DNA of 64,000 nt from Nereocystis luetkeana (Eukaryota; Sar; Phaeophyceae; Laminariales; Laminariaceae), in assembly GCA_031213475.1 (NCBI GenBank), contig JARUPZ010000005.1, positions 3,759,732 through 3,823,731 of the forward strand. The letters are read 5' to 3'. The notes under the pieces are model-generated. The model did no database searches and was not told the origin of the DNA. It saw only the letters and a program-made list of their open reading frames with translations. The stretch's first letter is position 1. Each line of letters starts with the position of its first letter. This document shows, piece after piece, positions 44,961-55,800 of the stretch. The position numbers and the translations under genes are program-made.

Positions 44961-45721
44961 ACACGACAAGCTACAGACGTGTGCCTCAATATATACGACC
45001 ACAATGCCCTCATGAGCCCCCGCGATAAGCAAGGGGGAGGCGGCAGGATGATAACCACAAGTCGATATGCAAGCTGCGGGCCATCGTTGCGGGTCGGGAA
45101 CGCTGAACTCGAAATGGGAAATATGTCTGTGTTTTTAATGTTGACCTTGTATGGCAGTCTCTTCATAGTACTGTATGTAGTGATATACTATAAACAGCAC
45201 TCATATTTCGTCATCACATACATGAAAACCGATGACAGACAGAAGATATATGAGTATGCCGCCGCCATGCAAGATAAAAACATGGCAAGTGTCGGGGGGT
45301 GGGAGGCACCGGCTGCCACATGTGGTTGTACTTGCATCTTTTTTTCAGAGTGCCACCGAGCGTAGAGTTTCTCCGAGCTGGGCTGAATGAAGATTTGGAG
45401 TTGTCCAACAGAGTACCACAGAGGCACGAGAACATTGGATATATTTTCCGTGTGCTTAACAACAGTACATACATACATGCAGTACGAGTAGTGTATATAG
45501 GCAAATGCATGTAATACACTTGGGTTGCCTTGTCGGCAGGTTGGACGCCAGAAAAAAAATCGCCGTGTCGGGACGTTTTTGCTGAATTATGCAGGGTTCA
45601 GAACTCACAACAAACAGGATTGTCAGCTTCTTCTACTATTAATACTGTCCCTTACAAGCGAGGAATGCCGTTTTTTTTGTCACCACCCGCCGCCACTATA
45701 GAACACAACAACACATCACTC

Positions 45722-46015
45722 ACTACTCTGTAAACAGTTTGTTATTTTTTCCTTGGTTCTTTGTCTTACTCTGCTTACAAGCAGTGGTGTTTCTGTTATT
45801 TTTTCCTTTTTTTCCAGCTCGTTCTTTTTCAAGTGTTGGCCACCTGGCCTGCGGGGGGGGGGGGGGACGACAGATTGTTTCTTCTATTAATAGTTTTTCT
45901 TTCATTTTTTTCTTTTTCTCTTTCGATTTGTCTTGTTCGTTTTTATTTTCTCTTTTTGATTGTTTCCTTCCGTTTCCCTATTTCATAGATTGTGTCTGTC
46001 GTGCCTGTCGTGTCT
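45722..46015 (+). mobile_element. Family F LINE 3'-UTR fragment F1
   Basis: Matches 49480-49735 (CCTTGGTTCTTTGTCTTACT, CCAGCTCGTTCTTTTTCAAG, GTGTTGGCCACC, G run, CTTTCGATTTGTCT, then TCGTGCCTGTCGTRTCTAG). Truncated before the 3' end and abutting inverted copy F2. It carries TATTAATA at 45885-45892, where homologues have only TA. Confidence 0.75.
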
Positions 46016-47186
46016 AGTGTGTGTGTTCTTCACATTAAACCGTTCTTTCTACCCGTCGACATCCAGCACAACCAGCGTCCGTGCCGATTCTTCAATCCTA
46101 TTAATAGAAGAGATACAAGTTATGTGGTCACAAAGCTACGCCACAGAGATACCTACCAGTAGAAGAGATACAAGTTCTGTGGTGACAAAGCTACGCCACA
46201 TACTACGTAGCCACATACCTGGTACCTGGTATGCAGTAAGCACTGCAGTGGGCAATGCAATGCCATGCCATCATACTAGATACGACAGGCACGACATACA
46301 CAATCTATGAAATAGGGAAACGAAAAGAAACAATCAAAGAGAAAACAGAAATAAAGTAGACAAATCGAAAGAGAAAAAGAAAAAGAGAAGAAAAATGAAA
46401 GCAAAAACTAGGAGAAACAATCTGTCGTGCCCCCCCCCCCCCCGCAGACGAGGTGGCCAACACTTAAAAAAGAACGAGCTGGAAAAAAATAAATAAATAA
46501 CAGAAACACCACTGCTTGTAAACAGAGTAAGACAAAGAACCAAGGAAAAAAAATAACAAAGGGAACATAACAGGCAGACTAAAGCCCACAGCACCCTCCT
46601 GGTGGCGGCAGCAGTTTGTGGTATAAGTAGTATAGCCAGGTTCCCCCTGCTAATCCGCCTGGTGCCTTGCTACCCAGACTGCCGTCTCCGCCCTGCGTTC
46701 GTCAACTATGCCCAGCCCCTTGGCGTCAGACAATACGAAACGAGCAGAGCAGGTTCGTCATCCAGCCACGCCACACGGCTCCTTCAGTACTCGTACGGCT
46801 TATCAATCAGAAAAGGAAGAGAAAAAAATAAAATGAAAGTCACGGAGAGTCAGCGCAAAAAAGAAAAAAACAAAACAAAAAGAGAAGACAAGGGGGAAGA
46901 CTACGTTCGAACAAGCTGAACCAGTTGGTGGCACTAGTAGTATGGTCATGTTCTACTTCCTAGTCGGCCTGGTGCCTTGCTACCCTGTCTGCCATCTCCT
47001 TCCTACTTTCGTCTACAGCAGTTTCCCTTCTACCCCTCCTGTCCCCCCCCCTCTCCGCATTCCCTTGGTCGGGCTTTCTGCCACTTCTCCTGTTGCCCCC
47101 TCCACCCCCATTCCCTTGGACACCATCCACGGCGGATGCGCGGCGCTGCCTACTCATCTCAGCCTCAGCCTCGTGCCACCTCATAT
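46016..47186 (-). mobile_element. Family F LINE copy F2 (3' UTR plus ORF2 C terminus)
   Basis: Reads on the minus strand from ORF2 C-terminal coding (47186-46960, RWHEAEAEMSRQRRASAVDG to a stop) through the full 3' UTR to the terminal TAATGTGAAGAACACACAC. It contains an internal partial duplication (46109-46200), TATTAATA at 46099-46106 and a doubled TACCTGGTA near 46208. 5'-truncated; its truncated end touches the truncated end of F3. Confidence 0.8.
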
Positions 47187-47520
47187 GATGACATGGCATT
47201 GCATTGCCCACTGCTGTGCTTACTGCATACCAGGTACCTGGTATGGTACCTGGTACGTGGCAACGTAGTATCTCTGTGGCATAGCTTTGTGACCACAGAA
47301 CTTGTATCTCTTCTATTACGGGGGACCATAGTTAATAGGAACTATATGTTGTACATACATCCTATATATTGCACCATTTTTACGAACAATATTTGGTCCT
47401 ATTAACTATGGTCCCCCGTAATAGGATTGAAGAATCGGCACGGACACTGGTTGTGCTGGATGTTGACGGGTAGAAAGAACGGGTTAATGTGAAGGACACA
47501 CACAGCGGAACAACTGCCCA
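47187..47520 (+). mobile_element. Family F LINE 3' end F3, with MITE inserted
   Basis: Starts ATGATGACATGGCATTGCAT and runs to GTGAAGGACACACACA. Interrupted by the 106-bp MITE at 47316-47421; removal of the MITE and one TA restores the sequence seen in F4, F6, F7 and F8. Confidence 0.8.
47316..47421. mobile_element. TTACGGGGG MITE, copy 3, with proven empty site
   Basis: CTTC-TA-[element]-TA-GGATTG here versus CTTC-TA-GGATTG at 49838-49845 and in other family F copies. This fixes the element as TTACGGGGG...CCCCCGTAA, 106 bp, with a TA target duplication, as in Tc1/mariner-type elements. Confidence 0.95.
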
Positions 47521-47570
47521 AAGAAAAAAAAAAACGGCAAGACTTTTTTGCTCGCAGCCACACGTGATAT

Positions 47571-47615
47571 GTGTGTGTGTTCTTCACATAAAACTGTTCT
47601 TTCTACCCGTCGACA
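47571..47615 (-). mobile_element. Family F LINE 3'-terminal snippet
   Basis: GTGTGTGTGTTCTTCACATA followed by AAACTGTTCTTTCTACCCGT and CGACAGCC. Only the last about 45 bp of the family. Confidence 0.7.
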
Positions 47616-48216
47616 GCCACACGTGATATACGTATGACTACGCGGATTCACCACGATACAGTATGGTACTGGGTAACAGCATCATATCATATATCGAGCG
47701 AGAGCCTTCGATTTACTACACTGCAGCATACATACCCGGTATACATACGTGTAACGACATTATATTTTTTGTTGTTTTCTGGCCCGTATTGATTTCTTAT
47801 TCTGGGTACTTTTTTTGTGGCTGGTGGTGATGCTGTAAAAAGCCCTGATGGTATCTGTTCTATTTCAGACTAAGCGTATACCGGTACCTGGCACATACAT
47901 ATAATATGCTGTATTTGTATAATCTCTGTCCGAAACACAGCAGGTAGGTACTCGTACTACTCTGTAGTATTAGTAGTTGTTCCAGCAGCAACGATATTGT
48001 AACGTCGGTGGCCCAACAGGATGGTACATGTCATGGTATATCTAGATTTTACTATTACTGTTTGTGTTGATGGCAGAGGCTCCAAATGCCATGTACATCA
48101 CGTATACTATAGTACTATACCGTTTCGTACAGACAGGTGTGTACGCGTGTAAGTTAATGAGATACCGTACATACCTGGTACGTAAGAATATCTCCCCGGA
48201 TATGGATTAATGATTA
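47616..48216. other. No gene seen
   Basis: AT-rich, with isolated TACCTGGTA and TACCGGTA palindromes. No coding evidence. Confidence 0.4.
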
Positions 48217-48283
48217 TAACCCCTTTAGAACCGCAGTCCCGTTTTGGGGACAAACTACTTGAATTTTTACTGGTTTGTCCCTA
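48217..48283. mobile_element. Partial 91-bp-type MITE (left end)
   Basis: TAACCCCTTTAGAACCGCAG followed by TCCCGTTTT matches the left TIR of the MITE at 56541-56631. The right TIR is missing. It lies at the left edge of LINE fragment F4. Confidence 0.55.
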
Positions 48284-48289
48284 CACGGA

Positions 48290-49926
48290 TAGGACGACCG
48301 CCCCCCTCAGCCTTAAAGCCCGAATGCTGAAGGCCGAGGTGACTGAGACCCTGCTGTACGGGTGTGTGACGTGGACCCTCAGAGCGGAACACTTTGCCAA
48401 GCTTCGAACGGCTCACCACCAAGTCCTGTTGCGAGTCATTGGCTTCCAGCGCCGACTTCATACTGACCATGCCACCCTCTCGTACGCGAAGGCCCTCGAG
48501 ATGACACGTTGCGAGAGCATCGAAACGACCATTCGTAAACGGCGGCTCTTCTTTGCGGGGGGCGTGGCACGGCAAAGCAAGGAGCGATTACCCAATCGGG
48601 TAATGCTCGGGACGATAGCTGGTGGGGAGAACCCGAGACCAGGCGGACAGTGTAAGACTTGGCATAGATGCATAGTCGAAGACCTTAGGGAGTTCCGAGC
48701 CACCGAAGGGTCAACGGAAGTTGCCCCCTTGGTGTTTGGAGTTGAGACCGCGTTGTGGTCCACTGCAGCCAAAAAGGTGGGGAAGTGGTACCGGGGGATC
48801 CTTGAAGCAGCCGAACGGTTCATGGTGAGGTGGCACGAGGCTGAGGCTGAGATGAGTAGACAGCGCCGCGCATCCGCCGTGGATGGTGCCCAAAGGAACG
48901 GGGGGGGAGGGGGCAACAGGAGAAGTGGCATAAAGCCCGACCGAGGGAATGCGGAGAGGGGGGGGAACAGGAGGGGTAGAAGGGAAACGGCGGTAGACGA
49001 AAGTAGGAAGGAGATGGCAGACAGGGTAGCAAGGCACCAAGTCGACTAGGAAGTAGAATATGACCATACTACTAGTGCTACCAACTGGTGCAGCTGGCTC
49101 GAACGTGGTCTTCCCTTGTCTTCTCTTTTTTTTTCTTTTTTTTTTTCTTCTTTCTTGCGCTGACTCTCCGTGATTTTCATTTCATTTTTTCTCTTCCTCT
49201 TCCTTTTCTGATTGATAAGCCGTACTCAAGGAGCCGTGTGGCGTGGTTGGATGACGAACCTGCTCTGCTCGGCTCGTATTGTCTGACGCCAAGGGGCTGG
49301 GCATAGTTGACGAACGCAGGGCGGAGACGGCAGTCTGGGTAGCAAGGTACCAGGCGGATTAGCAGGGAGAACCTGGCTATACTACTCGTACCACAAGCTG
49401 CTGCCGCCACCTGGAAGGTGCTTTGGGCTTTGGTCTGCCTGTTATTTCCCCTTTGTTATTTTTCCTTGTTACTTTCTCCTTGGTTCTTTGTCTTACTCTG
49501 TTCACAAGCAGTGGTGTTTTTTGGTATTTCTTCTTTTTTCCAGCTCGTTCTTTTTCAAGTGTTGGCCACCTCGCCTGCGGGGGGGGGGCACGACAGATTG
49601 TTTCTCTTAGATTTTGCTTTCATTTTTCTTCTTTTTCTTTTTCGATTTGTCTACCTTGTTTTTGTTTTCTCTTTGATTGTTTCTTTTCGTTTCACTATTT
49701 CATAGATTGCGTATGTCGTGCCTGTCGTATCTAGTATGATGACACGGCTTTGCATTGCCCACTGCAGTTCACACTGCACACGTGGCAACGTAGTATCTCT
49801 GTGGCGTAGCTTTGTGACCACAGAACTTGTATCTCTTCTAGGATTGAAGAATCGGCACGGACACTGGTTGTGCTGGATGTCGACGGGTAGAAAGAACGGT
49901 TTAATGTGAAGAACACACACACACAC
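48290..49926 (+). mobile_element. Family F LINE copy F4 (ORF2 C terminus plus complete 3' UTR)
   Basis: The longest family F copy here. Coding to 49049, then about 870 bp of 3' UTR with T-rich tracts, CAAGTGTTGGCCACCTCGCC, a G run, and a terminus TAATGTGAAGAACACACAC followed by (AC)n. 5'-truncated. Confidence 0.85.
48313..49049 (+). pseudogene. Family F ORF2 C-terminal region (post-RT)
   Basis: Open from 48210, but the conserved part begins at RMLKAEVTETLLYGCVTWTL (about 48320). It continues with RAEHFAKLRTAHHQVLLRVI, RCESIETTIRKRRLFFAGGV and a basic/Gly-rich tail ending ARHQVD-stop. The LLYGCxTW and 'LRVIG' segments are typical of the region following the RT domain in LINE ORF2 proteins (RTE/CR1-like groups). 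The RT itself is absent. A second copy of the tail is in F2. Confidence 0.75.
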
Positions 49927-50464
49927 ATCCCAGAAAGCCGCGGCGTTCCCACCGGCGGTATTTACGTACGATGGTACTTGGTATACTTGATATCTACCGT
50001 AGGCAGCAGCGGTGGCACATGTCTGCCGAGGGCGCTCGCGTCTTCCTCCCTGGTTTGCCAAGCAACAACAAACTGAAAGCAAGATGAGCGACATATATAT
50101 GACTACCCGCCAGAACATAAGACTGAAGAGACACAGCCAGCGCTTTCAATTCAATTGGGGTGGTGCATATTAAATCGTTTATCTCTATACCGCTCATATA
50201 TCATATATATGTCTATATATGTACTGCTACCTGCCGTAGTTAAATGACACCACAGGTACCAGGTATCATACAAGACAACAACTACCAGGTACGAGGTATT
50301 GCCTGTATACTACCAGGTACCTGGTATGACGTACGAGTATTGTATTTTAGTGTAAGTTGTTGTGCTCTCTTCTATTTATAATGTGATACTGCTTTTTTTT
50401 GTTCTGGAGAGTTTTTCACCTTCTGTTGTCTTGTTTTAGAACACTATACCCATTGTCGGATGTT
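49927..50464. other. No gene seen
   Basis: Contains a cluster of TACCAGGTA/TACCTGGTA units at 50265-50330. A diverged copy of the 51843-51960 LINE tail lies at 50385-50470. Confidence 0.45.
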
Positions 50465-50796
50465 TACAAGTAGTGGCGTTTTCGTTATTTTTTCTTTTTT
50501 TTTCCAGCTCGTTCTTTTTTAAGTAAGTGTTGGCGTGGCCACCTCGCCTGTGCGGGGGAGGGGCACGACAGAGAGATTGCTTCTTCTATTTTTTCTGCCC
50601 TTCTTTTGTTTCTTTTTCTCTTTCGATTTGTCTTCTTTGTTTGTTTTTCTCTTTGATTCTTTCGTTTCTCTCTTTCATAGAATGTGTTTGTCGTGTCTGT
50701 CGTATCTATTAATAGTATAATGAGACACGGCATTGCATTGCCCACTGCTGTGCTTACTGCATACCAGGTACGTGGCAACGTAGTATCTCTCTGTGA
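50465..50796 (+). mobile_element. Family F LINE 3'-UTR fragment F5
   Basis: GTTTACAAGTAGTGGCGTTT through TCGATTTGTCT and TGTCGTATC to GTGGCAACGTAGTATCTCTC. Loses the terminal about 130 bp. TATTAATA at 50707-50714 interrupts CGTATCTAGTATRATGA, which is uninterrupted in F4 and F6. Confidence 0.75.
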
Positions 50797-51595
50797 CGTG
50801 TGTGTGTGTGTTCTTCACATTAAACCGTTCTTTCTACCCGTCGACATCCAGCACAACCAGTGTCCGTGCCGATTCTTCAATCCTAGAAGAGATACAAGTT
50901 CTGTGGTCACAAAGCTACGCCACAGAGATACTACGTTGCCACGTGTGCAGTGTGAACTGCAGTGGGCAATGCAAAGCCATGTCATCATACTAGATACGAC
51001 AGGCACGACATACGCAATCTATGAAATAGTGAAACGAAAAGAAACAATCAAAGAGAAAACAAAAACAAGGTACGAGACAAATCGAAAAAGAAAAAGAAGA
51101 AAAATGAAACTAAAATCTAAGAGAAACAATCTGTCGTGCCCCCCCCCCGCAGGCGAGGTGGCCAACACTTGAAAAAGAACGAGCTGGAAAAAAGAAGAAA
51201 TACCAAAAAACACCACTGCTTGTGAACAGAGTAAGACAAAGAACCAAGGAGAAAGTAACAAGGAAAAATAACAAAGGGGAAATAACAGGCAGACCAAAGC
51301 CCAAAGCACCTTCCAGGTGGCGGCAGCAGCTTGTGGTACGAGTAGTATAGCCAGGTTCTCCCTGCTAATCCGCCTGGTACCTTGCTACCCAGACTGCCGT
51401 CTCCGCCCTGCGTTCGTCAACTATGCCCAGCCCCTTGGCGTCAGACAATACGAAACGAGCAGAGCAGGTTCGTCTTCCAACCACGCCACACGGCTCCTTG
51501 AGTACGGCTTATCAATCAGAAAAGGAAGAGGCAGAGAAAAAATGAAATGAAAATCACGGAGAGTCAGCGCAAGAAAGAAAAAAAAACAAAAACAC
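50797..51595 (-). mobile_element. Family F LINE copy F6 (3' UTR)
   Basis: The inverted terminus GTGTGTGTGTTCTTCACATT at the left, and the whole 3' UTR to AAAATGAAATGAAAATCACG near 51550. Highly similar to F4 over its length. Its 5'-truncated end abuts F7 (plus). Confidence 0.8.
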
Positions 51596-51718
51596 GTAGC
51601 TTTGCGTTGTGACCACAGAACTTGTATCTCTTCTAGGATTGAAGAATCGGCACGGACACTGGTTGTTGTGCTGGATGTCGACGGGCAGAAATAACGGTTT
51701 AATGTGGAGAACACACAA
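51596..51718 (+). mobile_element. Family F LINE 3' end F7
   Basis: GTAGCTTTGCGTTGTGACCA to GTGGAGAACACACAA. Only the last about 120 bp. Carries the empty TA site CTTCTAGGATTG. Confidence 0.8.
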
Positions 51719-51842
51719 ATGACCAGTATAATAATATAATATACCTGGTAAATATTACGGGGGATTTTGGTGGACGAGATGGAGGGATGTTGGTCGTAGT
51801 AGTCTTCATGAATGAGCGTCACATCAGCTCTAATTTGTCGTA

Positions 51843-51960
51843 CGATACTGCCGCGCTTTTATTCTAGAGAGTTCTTCACTTACTTTCTGTTAGTCGTTCG
51901 TCGTTTATTAGAACAACACTACTATACACATTGATTGTCGGATGGCAAGCCTAATAATAA
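51843..51960 (+). mobile_element. 5'-truncated LINE tail ending TTGTCGGATGGCAA(GCC)(TAA)n
   Basis: Reverse-complement match to 13498-13610. The terminus resembles the 3' end of LINE-A/B. MITE copy 4 sits immediately after its (TAA)n tail. Confidence 0.65.
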
Positions 51961-51967
51961 TAAAATA

Positions 51968-52096
51968 TTACGGGGAACCATAGTTAATAGGACCTGTGGT
52001 ATACATAAAAACCTACGAGGTATGTATACATTTAACCCTTTTTACTATTAACAACAAAATATTTGGTCCTATTCACTCAGGTCCCCCGTAGCGTAA
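51968..52096. mobile_element. TTACGGGG MITE, copy 4 (diverged)
   Basis: TTACGGGGAACCATAGTTAA at the left and CAGGTCCCCCGTA at the right, with small internal insertions (about 129 bp) and an extra GCG near the right end. Confidence 0.75.
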
Positions 52097-52845
52097 TAGT
52101 AGACTTGAAGGAGAGCTGGAATTGATTCGACCACAGAACACACGATGAAAAAAGGCCGTACGATTTCATACATCATCAGTACAAAGTCGAGTGCCTCCCA
52201 AGCCTAACTAACAACGCTGATGATGCCCTCGAGCATCCTATCGATAGTATAGATACTACTAATAGTCTAAGAGTTGCTGTGCACGTGTGATACAGGAGAG
52301 GCTACGAGTGAGTATATACCAGGCATACACGACGGTATACTGCTGTCGCACGGCAGTACAAGATACACGGGGTCGCCTCTACGGTCTAAAATAAGGTTGT
52401 CTACGATCTGCCCCAGGTAAGACCTACGTACTACGTACGTACGGTCTACGGAGTGTACAGGTCGGATCAAATGGTTGCGGCGAGCAACAAAAACCTGACA
52501 ATCTAACTATCTGACAGTCCAGTCTGTTCGTGCGGCCAAATTCGTATTCTCGCCGCATTTTTATTGCGTAATCTACGGATCACGGATCTACGGCGGTGAC
52601 GATATTCCTGTGCAGAATATATCATCGACTACGTATACACACCGTCACACCATCACACACCCTCATCAGCGGGCGCAATAAGTCGGGTTCCAACCATCGC
52701 TGCAGTTCTTCCGACGAGGGCACTACGTTCTGCAGGCGGCGCCCACCACAAGGAAGCGCGTTGGAGAAGCGAGACACGCTGTTACTACAAAACGAGCTAG
52801 CTGCTACCTTTCAGAGCAGTACGACCGAGTAGTTCGTTCGTTCAG
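52097..52845. other. 5' flank of the calponin-like gene, no other gene seen
   Basis: No coding evidence. The promoter of the gene starting at 52846 should lie here; no clear TATA box or initiator can be named. Confidence 0.4.
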
Positions 52846-55800
52846 ATGGCTGAGTTTGATCGTCAGACCGTAGGGGCTCGAGGGGGTGGCTTCGGTCTTG
52901 ACGCCGAACTTGCTCGCCAAAGGGAAGCGAAATACGACCACGGCGCCGAGGACGAAGCAAGGGTACGTACATACGAGAAGCCAGACCTGGTGAAATAGCT
53001 CCATCATGGAGGTGGTTCCTGCTTGCTCTTTACCGTGCCTCGATTGTTCCCGGGTCGACTCTATACAGGCAGTATATAGGTGTCTCTGCTCGATCGGCCC
53101 AACTGCAGATAGATGCCGTTGTTGGATTCGGCTGGATTGAATGAAGTATCTCGTAGATCGGCGAGAGGTTTGGAGTGACTGCTGTAGATTCGTACAATCA
53201 CGGGGCAGATAATAATGTAATTGTCCCTCCTTCAATTGAGACGCTCGCCAAACACTTGACCTTTTCTTTTTTTTTTAATAATGTCCTTCCATAACCAACC
53301 TCTCTCTGAGTTTCTTGTTTCTCCAGACTCTTGATGCCACAAGAAACGGACACCGTTCGTACACACATAACATCCCCACTCTCGTACAGGCCGTAAGTAG
53401 TCTATAGACCAAGCTTTGTGATACATATTAAACTGCTATAAATCGCGCAGGGGTGGATCGAGACGATCACAAAGGAGCCATGTGCCGGCCCGTTCGGAGA
53501 AGCCTTGCGGAGCGGCGTTCTGCTGTGCAAACTTGTGAACTGCATATCCCCCGGGAGTGTGAAGCGAGTGAACGAATCGAGAATGCCCTTCAAGCAGATG
53601 GAAAACATCAGCAATTTCTTGAAGGCGAGACATGTTAGAGCGAGCGTCATATACACCAGTATCAAATAATATATGGAGAAGGAGGTTGCAGGCTGTGGAT
53701 TCAACTACTAATACGGTTTTAGTACAGCAGTGTAGACTATGTGCCTCTGACGAGGAAAAAATGTACAGGCGGTAGTGCGATGTATGGCATAATATGTATT
53801 TGCATAGCAGCCAAGTTGCAAGAAAATGAGCCCGAGAAGTGAGGCCTCCACAGCACTACTACTGATGAAGTAGACTACAGCTAGTAGGAGTAGAGTAGAA
53901 CTTTTACGTGCTGTACATCATACACGATCGCGTCCGTATCCATGTCAAACTAATACAAAGCATGTTTCGATACGCTTGTGAAACAGCAGAACAGAATGAC
54001 ACGACGGCAGGACAACAATAAAAGGAAGCGCACGTGTGGGAGGGGGTGGCAGGATCGATAGGCGCACAACCACTCCATTTTCGAATGTTACATGTATGTA
54101 TACACCAGAGAGCACGTGCATGTGTGGTAAAATAACTTCATCTACCGAAGGTGCTCACGCCACTACAGAAGTAGTAGTATAACGAGAGTCATTCCTTCAA
54201 ATGTGCGAACGCTTTGGACAGGCATGTCGCACGTTGGGAGTTGCAGAGCACTCGCTATTCGAGACGGTCGACCTCTTCGAGAACAAGGATCTGGGCCTTG
54301 TGGTCCGATGTGTGTTTGCGCTAGGGTCGTCTATACAACAGACCTGCCCTGATTTCCCCGGACCTCACCTTGGAGCGAAGCTTCACAAGGTAATATTAAT
54401 AGTACGCAATACAGGGGGTGGTGCTGCACTTCTAGCTGTATCGGTCTGTTTGAGAAGACTGTTGAAATTACCAACATCTGTTTTTTTTTTCAATTATAGG
54501 CAACCAACAACCAACCATCCCCTGGTATCTCACATGTATGTGGTGCATGGCATTGTACGTGTACGTGGTGCTCCAAAAACGTGATGATTGATGTGATTCA
54601 AACGGTGGGCGGGACTACAGAGGCATCTCGCTATTTATAAAATATTTTGCTCCATCCATCTAAAGTTCTTCGAGCGATCCGTGTACCCATGTTTGGCTGC
54701 AACTGGCAAATCATCAGGCAAACAAGCGAGTATTCAACGAGCAGCAAAAGCAGCAGGCACGGGTCAACGCGTCGTTTTCGAAGATATCCATGGGGTCGGC
54801 TCAATGCATGGAGCGTACGCAGGTAAGGAGTTTCGAGGGGTGGAGAATGGAGGAGGTCGTATGGTTATAATACCCATTATTGTACACCTGGCACCACCGG
54901 AGAACAACGCGCACATCCCGTTCATCATTCACCGCACTACGAATGTTCCAACTCCGACTCCACGTACGACGTTCACTCCAGGAGCATACCACTGAGAACT
55001 ACAAACTGTGTATATCTTGTTGACCCTTTTTAACCTTTTAATCAAGGGATCACAAAGGAGAAAACGCATGCAACAAACAAAGCCTACTCCATCTGCCGCA
55101 CGCCTCACCCCGGCGCTGCGAGGTCGAGGAGTGATGGTGTTTTTTAGTACCGGCACTATACCGCAACGGATTGTACAACACGCTCGCGCACGCCACTATC
55201 AATAAAGATTACGTATACTACTGCTGCTGTGTTGGCACTCGCCCATCCGAAACGGTGGGCGAGACCGCGTTTCTACAGGAGTATATATGCTCTGGTCGTT
55301 GTACCCCTGCCCCAAATACTGCACCGTACGGTACAGAATAACACGCAAGATGACGCACTCTTTGGGATGATGTTTCGAGCTGTTTTTATCTAAAACAAGT
55401 GGCACACCCCCAACCAAAATGGTGGCTTTGGAAATATCCCCGTCGCGATCCTTCCACAGACGCATCGCTCGGCGTTTGCAGTCGCTCCGTTGTCGATAAA
55501 ATCCGCTTAGAAATTCGTCCGAGGGGGTGTGATATATTATCACCCGTGTGATACGGTTTACCTGGTATATACGGCAGGTCAATGCGGCACGGTCCATTCT
55601 TGACCATGCCGTCATAAATACAAATTGCTTTCCCTCCCCCGTGGACGCGTCATACGACTACGGCGATGCATGAGAAGGAGTGCACCCCCTCCCCCCCTCC
55701 CCGTCCACGCGTACTTGCGAACAGATTGCTAAGACCGGAATAACTTTCGGTGCTGAGAATGCTGGCAAAGGAGACACGACTTTCATGGGCATAATGGCAA

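Noticed and set aside
45739..46017. Hydrophobic Phe/Leu-rich ORFs (membrane-protein-like) in the family F repeats
   Set aside because: They come from T-rich tracts of the LINE 3' UTR and recur only where the repeat recurs.
54500..54535. Extra small exon of the calponin-like gene (ATNNQPSPGISH)
   Set aside because: It has AG and GT borders and phase 0, but family alignment joins LGAKLHK directly to ANKRVFNEQQ, so it is more likely intronic.
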